Source of the DNA: Ignavibacteriales bacterium
GTDB taxonomy: Bacteria; Bacteroidota; Ignavibacteria; Ignavibacteriales; Ignavibacteriaceae
Length of the DNA: 39,131 nt
Direction: 5' to 3'
NCBI GenBank assembly: GCA_012517155.1
Contig: JAAYVN010000125.1
Location: forward strand, 1 to 39,131
Shown here: piece by piece, positions 7,257 to 15,970 of the stretch
Position numbering within the stretch: the first letter of the stretch is position 1
How the letters are laid out: each line of letters starts with the position of its first letter
Translations under genes and position numbers: made by a program
The notes under the pieces: model-generated
Told to the model about the DNA's origin: nothing
The model's input: the letters and a program-made list of their open reading frames with translations, nothing else
Database searches by the model: none

Positions 7257-8570
7257 ATGAGTGATTTTAAGACTATCGAAAAAAAGATATTTGAACTTCA
7301 TAAACTTGGTGTGAAGTTCGGGCTTGAAAATACCCTTAATTTCCTGAGACAAATCGGGAACCCTCACGAACGGCTTAAATGCTTTCATATTGCCGGTTCT
7401 AACGGAAAGGGAAGTACTGCCTCTTTTATTGCCTCCATACTCAGCGAGGAAGGGTATAAGACGGGGCTTTATATGTCCCCACATTTTATCAGGTTTAATG
7501 AGCGGATAAAAGTGGACGGAGTGGAAATTCCTGACAGTTATATTATGAATTTCTACAACGAGTTCGAAGAGTATGTTAATAACAACAAACTTACGTTTTT
7601 TGAGTTTACAACCGTCCTTGCTTTCAAGTACTTTGCCGATTTCCCGGTTGATTATGCGGTGATTGAAGCCGGACTTGGCGGACGACTCGATTCAACTAAT
7701 GTAATAAATCCACTTGCAGCAGTTATTACCTCGGTTAGTTTAGAGCATACAAATATTTTGGGAAATACAATAGAAGAAATAACCCGGGAAAAAGCAGCGA
7801 TTATTAAACCGGGCATTAAGGTGTTTTCGGGATTGATCCCTGAACCTGCCAGAAAAATAATTGAAGAAAAATGCGATGAGCTTAAAGTCGAATATTTCCC
7901 GGTAACGGATTTCACCATCAAACGCGAGACCTATCTGGAGTTATATACGGAAGAACTTAATATTGACAGACTGGATTCTCCCTTGAAGGGTTTTTATCAA
8001 AAGTATAATGCCGCAACAGCAGCACTTGTCCTAAACAAAATTCTGGATGTCCATAGTCTTACTTCAATACTAAGGGGCTTGAAATATGTAGTTACGAACA
8101 CATCCTTCCAGGGCAGATATGAGATCTATTCCGAAATCCCTAAGGTGATCATGGACTCTGCTCACAACCCCGAAGGGGTCTTCCATTTTATGAGTGAGTT
8201 TAAAAGCGAGTCGAAGCTTTACGCAAAAAAGAGTCTCCTCTTTTCCGCTCTTAGGGATAAGAATATTAAGGAAATGATAAAAAACCTTGCCGGTGTGTTC
8301 GATGAGATTTTTGTTACTGAGATTGACTTTGAGAGATCGAGTAAAATGGAAGACCTGGTGACTCTTTTCCGCGAGGACGAAGGCTATAAAGAGACTGAGA
8401 TAAAAACTGTGAGCGATCATACCGCACTGGTAAATGATTTTTTGAACAATGAAAAAAACAGGAAAAATTGTCTCGTGATTTTAGGAAGCATGTATTTGCT
8501 TGGAGAGGTTAAAAAACGTTTAATAAAGGATCAGGAAAAAATACACAATGAGGGAGATAAATTAAAGTGA
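7257..8570 (+). CDS. folC: Bifunctional folylpolyglutamate / dihydrofolate synthase
   Basis: Adds glutamate to dihydropteroate and to folates in an ATP-dependent Mur-ligase-like reaction in the cytoplasm. The ATP loop is HIAGSNGKGSTASF near residue 45, followed by 'GYKTGLYMSPHFIRFNERI'. 'VIEAGLGGRLDSTN' and 'ITSVSLEHTNILGNTIEEI' carry the metal-binding Glu and His typical of the family. The C-terminal domain has 'VIMDSAHNPEG' and ends 'CLVILGSMYLLGEVKK'. Length 437 matches the family. ATG 7257 is the first in-frame start and follows pyrD by 69 bases, with no terminator visible between them. Confidence 0.95.
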   Translation: MSDFKTIEKKIFELHKLGVKFGLENTLNFLRQIGNPHERLKCFHIAGSNGKGSTASFIASILSEEGYKTGLYMSPHFIRFNERIKVDGVEIPDSYIMNFYNEFEEYVNNNKLTFFEFTTVLAFKYFADFPVDYAVIEAGLGGRLDSTNVINPLAAVITSVSLEHTNILGNTIEEITREKAAIIKPGIKVFSGLIPEPARKIIEEKCDELKVEYFPVTDFTIKRETYLELYTEELNIDRLDSPLKGFYQKYNAATAALVLNKILDVHSLTSILRGLKYVVTNTSFQGRYEIYSEIPKVIMDSAHNPEGVFHFMSEFKSESKLYAKKSLLFSALRDKNIKEMIKNLAGVFDEIFVTEIDFERSSKMEDLVTLFREDEGYKETEIKTVSDHTALVNDFLNNEKNRKNCLVILGSMYLLGEVKKRLIKDQEKIHNEGDKLK

Positions 8571-8667
8571 GCGGATAGATTTAACATCAAAACAGCCGGT
8601 GCGAAACCCGGTTTTAACTTTGTAAATAATATATTAATTTTAAAAGAAAATAATAAGGAACAAAAAA

Positions 8668-9921
8668 ATGCCAATGGATATTTCGGAACTCAAATCGAAA
8701 AAAATCGTTGAGTTAAATTCAATCGCAAGAGATCTCGGTATTTCTGGATACAGTGATCTCAGAAAACAAGACCTGATTTTTCACATCCTCGAAGCCCAGT
8801 CTCAGAAAGATGGACAGACATTCTCCAAAGGAGTGCTTGAGGTACTTCCCGACGGATATGGATTTTTAAGGTCATCAGATTATAACTATCTCCCATCACC
8901 GGATGATATTTATGTCTCTCCTTCCCAGATAAAGAAATTTATGCTTAGGACGGGTGACCTTGTCAGTGGTCAGGTCAGACCACCAAAAGATGGCGAAAGG
9001 TTCTTTGCACTTCTGAGAGTTGAGGCTGTGAATAATCAGCACCCGGATACTATTAAGGAACGTACCCTGTTTGATAATCTGATACCGGTTTATCCCACCA
9101 GGAAACTGCAGCTTGAATCCTCTCCGGGTGAATACTCCATGCGCGTACTGGATTTGTTGTCCCCGATTGGCAAAGGTCAGAGAGGTCTTATTGTCTCCCC
9201 CCCAAAGAGCGGAAAAACTATTCTCCTGCAAAAGATTGCAAATTCAATTACCAGAAACCATCCGGAAGTTAAACTTATTATTCTTCTGATTGACGAGCGT
9301 CCGGAAGAAGTGACTGATATGGAAAGAAGTGTTAAGGCGGAAGTGATCAGTTCTACCTTCGACGAACCGGCTGACAGACACGTTCAGGTTGCAGACATGG
9401 TCATCGAGAAGGCAAAAAGACTCGTCGAGGCAAAAACAGATGTTGTGATTCTGCTTGACTCTATAACCAGATTAGCCAGGGCAAACAATATCGTTATTCC
9501 TCACAGCGGTAGAATCCTCTCGGGCGGTGTTGATAGTAATGCTCTTCACAAACCAAAACGTTTCTTTGGTGCCGCAAGGAATACTGAAGACGGTGGAAGC
9601 TTGACTATTATTGCTACGGCTCTTATTGACACTGGTTCTAGAATGGATGATGTGATCTTTGAGGAATTCAAAGGTACCGGTAATATGGAGGTTGTCCTCA
9701 ATAGAGAGTTGAGCGACAGAAGGGTATTCCCCGCTATTGAAGTTAACCGAAGTGGAACTCGTCGTGAAGAATTACTCCTTAAAGATGACGAATTACAGAA
9801 AATTTGGATACTAAGAAAGATACTTGCCGAATTAAGTCCTGTTGAATCAATGGAATTCCTCCTCGATAAGATGAAAGGTACCAGGAACAACAAAGACTTT
9901 TTAGGTAGTATGAACAGCTAA
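8668..9921 (+). CDS. rho: Transcription termination factor Rho
   Basis: The hexameric RNA-dependent helicase that ends transcription. The domains follow the normal order. Residues 1-50 are the Rho N-terminal helical domain ('[20 protein letters not shown]'). Residues 53-130 are the cold-shock-like RNA-binding domain ('[14 protein letters not shown]', '[12 protein letters not shown]', '[15 protein letters not shown]'). The ATPase follows, with P-loop [12 protein letters not shown] near 179 and '[14 protein letters not shown]', '[11 protein letters not shown]' and 'SGGVDSNAL' (Q-loop/R-loop region). The 417-residue length is standard, with no long insertion. AAGGA at 8655-8659 supports ATG 8668. 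The 97-base spacer holds an imperfect GC-rich hairpin (about 8589-8615), possibly a leader structure. Confidence 0.98.
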   Translation: MPMDISELKSKKIVELNSIARDLGISGYSDLRKQDLIFHILEAQSQKDGQTFSKGVLEVLPDGYGFLRSSDYNYLPSPDDIYVSPSQIKKFMLRTGDLVSGQVRPPKDGERFFALLRVEAVNNQHPDTIKERTLFDNLIPVYPTRKLQLESSPGEYSMRVLDLLSPIGKGQRGLIVSPPKSGKTILLQKIANSITRNHPEVKLIILLIDERPEEVTDMERSVKAEVISSTFDEPADRHVQVADMVIEKAKRLVEAKTDVVILLDSITRLARANNIVIPHSGRILSGGVDSNALHKPKRFFGAARNTEDGGSLTIIATALIDTGSRMDDVIFEEFKGTGNMEVVLNRELSDRRVFPAIEVNRSGTRREELLLKDDELQKIWILRKILAELSPVESMEFLLDKMKGTRNNKDFLGSMNS

Positions 9922-9941
9922 TAACAGAAAGAAAATACCGG

Positions 9942-12215
9942 ATGAGATTACACACAGCAATATTATTTCTACTGATATCGACCAGTATAAAACTTGTGGG
10001 ACAGACCGATACCGTTAAGTATCAATGGCCCATTAGTCCTTTGGGGGTTCAGAAGCAGGTAACGGGAACTTTTGCCGAATACCGAAGTACGAGCGCCAGC
10101 GGGCATTATCATAATGGAACAGATATTCCTGCCTCAGCCGGTACCCCCGTTTATGCCGTTCTCCCTGGAGTAGTTGCCGTTGCGTATGATGACGGGAGCA
10201 CGGGATACGACAGTTACGTAAGGGTGACCTCCACAATCAATGGGGTTTCCAAAAACCTTACTTATTATCATACCCGCCCTTCTGTCTCTGTTGGGCAGCA
10301 GGTGGTAATTGGTCAGCAGATCAGTACTATCGCCATTGACCATGTCCATCTGATAGATTATAATTTAGGTACTAGTCTTACCGATAGGCAAATAAATGCT
10401 TTACGGCAAAATGGCGGACTAACTCCTTATGTCGATACATGGAAACCTCGCATCCGATATATCAAATTCCTGCTGGACAACTCTACAACCTTTGTCCCCA
10501 TGGGAGGACTTGGGAGCAAGATAGATATCATTGTCCATATCGAGGAGGCAAACGGAACTTCATCATCGGCTCAGAATAACGGAGCATACCAGGTCGGCTA
10601 TAAGATCCTGAATGTTTTAGGTGATTCGGTGGTTTTTAATCCCCCGGATAATGGGAGCAGATACATTTACAATAATAAACCCAAAGACCAGTATGTGAAT
10701 ATTAATTTCTATCAACCGGAATCTAATACTAGTCAGCATGTTTATTCTATAACCAACGGAGGGGGAGCCAACTATGTTGCAAGTACGCAGGTCGTCGCAA
10801 ACAATTTCTGGGATGTGACTCAGCATCCTTACGGCAACTATAAACTCATGGTATGGACAACCGACTGTAGGGGAAATGCGGATACTCAATATGTTAATAT
10901 TACCACAACGGATATTGATCTCATCCCGCCTGGTCAGGCAAATCTAAGGTACGTTAAAATGGACTCCACCGGCTACTTTACCATTGGTTGGAGAAAACCG
11001 GCAGACCCCGACTTGAAAGGATACCGGCTTTTTTATAGTTCAAACGGCACTGGGTACTCTTTGCGCGAAGATGAGAATATCCTTAAGAAAGATGTACTCG
11101 AAAGAACATACAGTTATGGTTCTCAAAATCCACTTTACCTGAAAGTCAGTTCGGTTGATTCTGCCACTATGCCTAATTTAGGAATCCAGTCGGATGTCTA
11201 TGGTATCAGGATGAAAAATGACGGAAACAGGATTTTGATAGTTGACGGTTTTAACAGATATGGAGGAACCGGAAGCTGGGCAAATCCCTACCATGAATTT
11301 ATTCTCCGGTACGCAGATGCCTTTAGTTATAGTTTTGATAGTGCGCATAATAGCGAAGTTGAGAATGGCGGGATTAATCTTAGCACTTACAATGCTGTGA
11401 TTTGGTTTTTGGGTGATGAATCCACTGAGCACGAGACAATTTCGGATGCCGAGAAAGTTAAAATAGCTGATTACTTGGACAATGGTGGAAAGTTGTTTAT
11501 TTCCGGAAGTGAAATCGCTTACGATCTGGAAGGATCAGGGTCCGCTGCATCCGGCGATATTACGTTCTTGAGGAATTATCTCCGGGCAAAATATGTAATG
11601 GATAACAGCAACTCGAAAGTCGTTGCGGGAGCTGATGGAACTGTATTTAGTGGTTTGTCAAATATTGTTTACGGATTGACCGGATATGGTTCTCCTTATG
11701 TGGAAGACTACCCGGATGCTATCGATACCGTCAACGGTAGTCAGATAATGTTGAAGTATAGCACATTAACAAATGCCGGAATTGCTTATACAGGAGCTTT
11801 CGGTAATCCGAACAAAACCGGACAGGTGGTTTATTTCGCTTTTCCTTTTGAAACTGTCGGATATGCAACAGACAGGACAAATTTAATGAGCGCGGTTTTC
11901 AATTATTTTGGAATAAGCACGGATGTCGAGAATCATGTTCTAACCCCTGAAGTTGGATATAGTCTTGAACAGAACTATCCTAATCCCTTTAATCCAAGCA
12001 CCGTAATCAGCTACAGCTTGCCGCAAAAACAACACGTTACAATTAAAGTTTACGATATCATGGGTAAAGAAATCACAAAATTAGTCGATGAAGAAAAGGG
12101 TCCTGGAAAATTCCTGGTTGAATTTAATGCGGCTGATCTTGCTAGCGGAGTCTATTTCTATCAACTTACTACCAATGATTTCAGCAGTGTGCGTAAACTG
12201 ATTTTGATGAAATGA
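9942..12215 (+). CDS. Secreted M23-type peptidase-like protein with T9SS type A sorting domain
   Basis: A 757-residue exported protein. It has a signal peptide (hydrophobic 'AILFLLISTSI', cleavage near VGQ). Residues about 30-150 are an M23/LytM-like domain with zinc ligands visible as HNGTD (His57, Asp61) and HVH (His134, His136), so peptidoglycan or peptide hydrolysis is plausible. Residues about 325-400 look like a fibronectin-type III domain ('PPGQANLRYVKMDSTG'). Residues 415-590 form a ThuA/GATase-like alpha/beta module ('ILIVDGFNRYGG', 'YNAVIWFLGDE', 'YLDNGGKLFISGSEIA') often found in large secreted Bacteroidota enzymes. The last ~85 residues are a type A sorting domain (LEQNYPNPFNPSTVISYSLP, then 'GVYFYQL'), which directs T9SS export and surface attachment. 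It starts 20 bases after rho and overlaps the next gene by four bases. The substrate is unknown. Confidence 0.88.
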   Translation: MRLHTAILFLLISTSIKLVGQTDTVKYQWPISPLGVQKQVTGTFAEYRSTSASGHYHNGTDIPASAGTPVYAVLPGVVAVAYDDGSTGYDSYVRVTSTINGVSKNLTYYHTRPSVSVGQQVVIGQQISTIAIDHVHLIDYNLGTSLTDRQINALRQNGGLTPYVDTWKPRIRYIKFLLDNSTTFVPMGGLGSKIDIIVHIEEANGTSSSAQNNGAYQVGYKILNVLGDSVVFNPPDNGSRYIYNNKPKDQYVNINFYQPESNTSQHVYSITNGGGANYVASTQVVANNFWDVTQHPYGNYKLMVWTTDCRGNADTQYVNITTTDIDLIPPGQANLRYVKMDSTGYFTIGWRKPADPDLKGYRLFYSSNGTGYSLREDENILKKDVLERTYSYGSQNPLYLKVSSVDSATMPNLGIQSDVYGIRMKNDGNRILIVDGFNRYGGTGSWANPYHEFILRYADAFSYSFDSAHNSEVENGGINLSTYNAVIWFLGDESTEHETISDAEKVKIADYLDNGGKLFISGSEIAYDLEGSGSAASGDITFLRNYLRAKYVMDNSNSKVVAGADGTVFSGLSNIVYGLTGYGSPYVEDYPDAIDTVNGSQIMLKYSTLTNAGIAYTGAFGNPNKTGQVVYFAFPFETVGYATDRTNLMSAVFNYFGISTDVENHVLTPEVGYSLEQNYPNPFNPSTVISYSLPQKQHVTIKVYDIMGKEITKLVDEEKGPGKFLVEFNAADLASGVYFYQLTTNDFSSVRKLILMK

Positions 12216-13519
12216 AAAAGCTGCTTGATATAAAAATACTTGTCTTTAGAAAGCAGGCGATGGTTTTCAAAATGAGGTTTTTTTTAATTCTCATATTTTT
12301 GTTTAACATTTTTGGTTTCAGTCAGCATATGCACGATAACCCGGCTATGCCGAGAGGAGTCTTCGTTGAAACCCATATGAGCAGGGAAAAAGAGGGGAAG
12401 TTGCTCTATATATCCTTTAGAGTAAGTAATAATACTCTGGTCTTCAGGAAAGCGGGGGAAGGTTTCTCAGGTGAATATTCGGTTAGTGCGGAAGTAAGTG
12501 ACTCTAGTGGACGTGTATTAGTTAGGGAAAGCATAATAAAAGAGGTTTTTGCAGCCACTTTTGAAGAGAGCAACTCTACAAAGTTCTTCAGCCAGGGGGT
12601 AATGAGAATGAGTTTCCCCTTCGAAAAGTCCAGAGCAATAATCAAATTCAATGACCTGAACACAAAAAGGGAATTTATTCTTCCCGTTCAGAATTGGGAT
12701 TCCGTTAGTGATGAGTTTCTTAAACCTGTGGTTGTTACGGAAAGTCCGGATGGTTTTGAACTTGTTAATTTCGGAGGCAGGATATTGTTTACAAGTAATA
12801 AACAAACCATCCTTTTTCCCCTGGACGATACATCAAAATCAATGCTGCAAATTAAAATCAGGGAACGCAAAAATCCTGATGACGATGATACGAAAACATT
12901 GATGACCAAGACAGAAGAATTTATAGACGGTTCATTGGTGTTTGAGGAGAATAATGGTAAAATTAAAACAGCTCTGCATGAAGGAAAAAAGCGCTATTTT
13001 ATTTTAAGGGATTTTACGCAGAAGCTGAATGAAGGCTTCCTCCTTTTTGAAATCGAGACGGGCAGCTTGGTTAAAAGTGCGAAATACTTGCTCCCGGTTT
13101 ACTGGCACAACAAGCCTTTGTCCGCTAATAACGAAGATATTATAATGCAGTCATTGGCAGCTGTTGAAGAAGCAAATGTTTTGGAAGAGCTGAGCACCGG
13201 CAACAAGGAAGAACGGGAAAGAAAACTCAATGACTATTGGGAAAAAATAGACCCCACACCGGGAACCAGATTTAATGAATTGCAGGAAGAATTCTATTTG
13301 CGCGTGGACCATGCCATCCGTAATTTCTCTTCCTTAAGTAAGTTCAATGGTCATCTTACCGATAGGGGAAAGATATTTATCAGATACGGCACTCCCTCTG
13401 AAGTCATCAGGGGTGTGGATAAGTTTGGCAGGATTACTGAAAGCTGGTTCTATAAGGAAATCTATAAGGAGTTCATTTTTACGGACAGAACAGGAACAAA
13501 CAATTTTCAATTATTGTAA
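12212..13519 (+). CDS. GWxTD-domain protein, secreted
   Basis: A 435-residue protein with an N-terminal export signal (core 'MRFFLILIFLFNIFGFSQ' at residues 21-38). Translation could start at codon 1, 17 or 21; codon 1 is kept because its ATG overlaps the previous stop (ATGA). The middle is beta-rich with no recognised domain. Residues about 325-435 match the GWxTD domain seen in Bacteroidota, Calditrichota and Acidobacteriota: 'LNDYWEKIDPTPGTRFNE', 'EFYLRVDHAI', then 'DRGKIFIRYGTPSEV'. The diagnostic motif reads GHLTD (380-384), with His where Trp is usual. The family's function is unknown. Its stop shares one base with the pdxA start, so it lies inside the operon of rho, the M23 protein and pdxA. 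Confidence 0.82.
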   Translation: MKKLLDIKILVFRKQAMVFKMRFFLILIFLFNIFGFSQHMHDNPAMPRGVFVETHMSREKEGKLLYISFRVSNNTLVFRKAGEGFSGEYSVSAEVSDSSGRVLVRESIIKEVFAATFEESNSTKFFSQGVMRMSFPFEKSRAIIKFNDLNTKREFILPVQNWDSVSDEFLKPVVVTESPDGFELVNFGGRILFTSNKQTILFPLDDTSKSMLQIKIRERKNPDDDDTKTLMTKTEEFIDGSLVFEENNGKIKTALHEGKKRYFILRDFTQKLNEGFLLFEIETGSLVKSAKYLLPVYWHNKPLSANNEDIIMQSLAAVEEANVLEELSTGNKEERERKLNDYWEKIDPTPGTRFNELQEEFYLRVDHAIRNFSSLSKFNGHLTDRGKIFIRYGTPSEVIRGVDKFGRITESWFYKEIYKEFIFTDRTGTNNFQLL

Positions 13520-14529
13520 TGAAAGCGGTAATTTCAGTCGGTGACATAAATGGAATCAGTCCCGAAGTTGGGATTAAGGGATTGGAAAAGCTCTTCGGAA
13601 CTACTGAGGACAATTTCATATTTGTTACCCCTAAAAATATATTTGAGGAAGAATACACAAAGCAGAAATGTAAATTCTCATATACCGTCGTAAATGAACT
13701 GCATCGGTTAAACAAAATTGGGAGTGATAAATTCGTAACCCTGGTTGACATGGGAAATGCGGAACAGGAACAAGGGAAACCTACAAAAATTTCCGGGGAG
13801 ATTGCCTTCAAATCATTCAGGCAGGCATTCGAAATTACAGCTTCCGGAATCGCGGATTTTTTAATCACTCTCCCGCTTGCAAAAAATGCGATGAGCCTGG
13901 CGGGAATAAAAGCCAGCGGGCACACAGAGTTATTGGCAGAGTGGTGTGGAAGCAGGGATAATTTTGTAATGATGTTTCTTGGGGAAGGATTTAAGGCCGC
14001 TTTGACTACCATTCATATCCCTCTGAAGCAAACTTCGGAACTCCTTTCGGGAGAATTATTAACCAAAAAGATAAAACTTATTTTAGATTCTTTGAGAAGT
14101 GATTTCGGCATCGGGGAACCTAAGGTGGGAGTTCTTGGGCTTAATCCTCATGCCGGCGAAGGTGGATTAATCGGAGACGAGGAAAAGAATATAATTATAC
14201 CCGTATTAAATAAATTTAAGAAGAACACTGAAGGACCTTTTCCGGCTGATGCATATTTTGGAATGAAACTCCACAACAAATTTGATATTACTATTGGGAT
14301 GTATCACGACCAGGTCTTGATACCATTCAAGCTTACCTGTTTTGATAGTGGGGTTAACTACACTGCCGGATTGCCGGTCGTCAGGACAAGTCCTGATCAC
14401 GGAACAGCCTTCGACATCGCAGGAAAAGGAATTGCTAAAGCGGATAGTTTTTTAAGCGCTTATTATTACGCAAAGCAGATCCGGTTAAATCGTAATATCG
14501 CTGAAAAAAATAAAATGGTCATAAATTGA
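13519..14529 (+). CDS. pdxA: 4-hydroxythreonine-4-phosphate dehydrogenase
   Basis: NAD-dependent oxidation and decarboxylation of 4-phosphohydroxy-L-threonine in the DXP-dependent pyridoxal phosphate pathway. Family landmarks are 'SVGDINGISPEVGIK' at the N-terminus, 'ASGHTELLAEW' (metal-ligand His), 'LGLNPHAGEGGLIGDEE', 'ADAYFG', 'GMYHDQVLIPFK' (second metal His) and 'RTSPDHGTAFDIAGKG' (third). The 336-residue length is normal. ATG 13519 shares its A with the TAA of the GWxTD gene, and its stop overlaps the methyltransferase start. No other PLP-synthesis gene (pdxJ, serC) is in the window. Confidence 0.96.
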   Translation: MKAVISVGDINGISPEVGIKGLEKLFGTTEDNFIFVTPKNIFEEEYTKQKCKFSYTVVNELHRLNKIGSDKFVTLVDMGNAEQEQGKPTKISGEIAFKSFRQAFEITASGIADFLITLPLAKNAMSLAGIKASGHTELLAEWCGSRDNFVMMFLGEGFKAALTTIHIPLKQTSELLSGELLTKKIKLILDSLRSDFGIGEPKVGVLGLNPHAGEGGLIGDEEKNIIIPVLNKFKKNTEGPFPADAYFGMKLHNKFDITIGMYHDQVLIPFKLTCFDSGVNYTAGLPVVRTSPDHGTAFDIAGKGIAKADSFLSAYYYAKQIRLNRNIAEKNKMVIN

Positions 14530-15260
14530 GGAGCGAAAAGAAATATTCTAAAATTGCTGACATATATCAGCACTTGATGAGGAAAGTTAATTATGATATC
14601 TGGGCTGAGTATCTTTATATGATCCTGAAACCACACGTTCCTCCAAACCCGAATGTACTTGAAATCGCCGGCGGAGAAGGTAACATCGCTTTCTACCTGG
14701 AAAAAGAATACAACTCTTATCTCCTTACCGACCTCTCCCATGAGATGCTTCAGAGAAGTGAATCAAACTTACAAAAAACAGTATGCGATGTTAGAGCACT
14801 CCCTTTTAAGATGCAGTTCGATTTAGTTCTGATGATATTCGATTCAATTAATTACCTTCTGACAAAGAAAGATCTCGAAGCAGCTTTTCGAAACGCTGCG
14901 AAAGTACTTAAACCGGGAGGATTATTTGCATTTGATGCCAGTCTTGAAGAAAACAGTCTTAAGCATATTATCCCCGTAACTTGCGAAAGAAAATACGGTA
15001 AAATAAAGTATACTCATATAAGCGCATATAATCCCGTAACAAAGGTTCATAAGAACGAGTTCTTAATCCACGACTTGGATGGACGAACATACAGGGAGGT
15101 TCACAAGCAAAAAATTTATACTCAGGAAGACTTCTTTTTAGCAATTGAAAAGAGCGGTTTACATGTAATGCATTGTTATGACTGCTTTACTGTAAACAAA
15201 CCAAGGAAGAATTCCAAGAGGATCCAATTCATTTTAAGAAAGAGCTACAAACATGCTTGA
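14526..15260 (+). CDS. Class I SAM-dependent methyltransferase
   Basis: A 244-residue Rossmann-fold methyltransferase. Motif I is 'NVLEIAGGEGNIAFYL' around residue 42, where the usual D-x-G-x-G-x-G reads E-I-A-G-G-E-G. Post-I is 'YLLTDLSHEMLQRS', then 'VCDVRALPF' and motif II 'FDLVLMIFDSINYL', followed by 'AAKVLKPGGLFAFD'. The N-terminal 'KIADIYQHLMRKVNYDIWAEY' is a cap helix common in small-molecule methyltransferases of this group; the substrate cannot be told. TTG 14526 is chosen because it overlaps the pdxA stop and retains that cap; an ATG at 14577 would cut it. The stop overlaps the ftsE-like start by eight bases. Confidence 0.85.
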   Translation: MRSEKKYSKIADIYQHLMRKVNYDIWAEYLYMILKPHVPPNPNVLEIAGGEGNIAFYLEKEYNSYLLTDLSHEMLQRSESNLQKTVCDVRALPFKMQFDLVLMIFDSINYLLTKKDLEAAFRNAAKVLKPGGLFAFDASLEENSLKHIIPVTCERKYGKIKYTHISAYNPVTKVHKNEFLIHDLDGRTYREVHKQKIYTQEDFFLAIEKSGLHVMHCYDCFTVNKPRKNSKRIQFILRKSYKHA

Positions 15261-15921
15261 ATTCAAGGATGTTGAAGTATCCTTCAACAACCAAAAACTG
15301 TTCAACAAAATCTCCTTTGCAATGAATCATGGCGAATTCATTTTCCTTACCGGAAAAAGCGGATGCGGAAAAAGTTCTTTGTTGCAGATGGTCTACATGA
15401 ATTTAATTCCCCAGGCCGGTGTGATCCGCTTATTGAACTATAATTCCGGAAAGATCACAAAGCGGGAACTCCCCTTACTAAGAAGGAAACTAGGTATTGT
15501 ATTTCAGGATTTCAGACTGCTAAAGGACAGGAATGTCTATGATAATCTCGCATTTGTTCTGGAAACTACTAATGTAAAATCGAGGGAAATTAAAAGACGT
15601 ATAAATCATGTCCTTACGGAAGTGGGACTCACACACAGAAGAAAAAGTATGCCCGCTGAATTATCCGGCGGTGAGCAGCAGAGAATAGGAATAGCAAGAG
15701 CTATTATCAACGAACCTGTTTTAGTTCTCGCTGATGAACCAACCGGAAATCTTGATCCTGAAACTTCTTTGGAAATTCTGGATATCCTGAAAAAAATAAA
15801 TCAAAGGGGGACTGCTGTAATTTTTGCAACTCATAATTATGAATTAGTGAAAAGTTTTCAAACCAGAACCCTTCGGATTGAGGAAGGGCAAATCGTAAGC
15901 CTTGATTTTGGAGGGAAATAA
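15253..15921 (+). CDS. ftsE: FtsE-like ABC transporter ATP-binding protein
   Basis: A 222-residue ABC ATPase of the FtsE/LolD/MacB group. All catalytic motifs are present: Walker A GKSGCGKSSLL (34-44), Q-loop 'GIVFQDFRLL', signature 'LSGGEQQRIGIARAI', Walker B 'VLVLADEPTGNLD' and switch His in 'IFATHNYEL'. 'VFQDFRLLKDRNVYDNLAFVL' is the FtsE form. FtsE works with the membrane protein FtsX to activate peptidoglycan hydrolases at division. No FtsX-like permease is beside it, but in Bacteroidota the two genes are often apart. LolD-type function is the alternative. It overlaps the preceding methyltransferase by eight bases. Confidence 0.85.
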   Translation: MLEFKDVEVSFNNQKLFNKISFAMNHGEFIFLTGKSGCGKSSLLQMVYMNLIPQAGVIRLLNYNSGKITKRELPLLRRKLGIVFQDFRLLKDRNVYDNLAFVLETTNVKSREIKRRINHVLTEVGLTHRRKSMPAELSGGEQQRIGIARAIINEPVLVLADEPTGNLDPETSLEILDILKKINQRGTAVIFATHNYELVKSFQTRTLRIEEGQIVSLDFGGK

Positions 15922-15970
15922 AAATTCACTATTTTACAAAAGATATTTTAAAAATAAAGAGAACTTTCAA

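Noticed and set aside
8589-8615. Terminator between folC and rho
   Set aside because: The stem is only four to five base pairs with bulges and lacks a U-tract; at most a leader structure.
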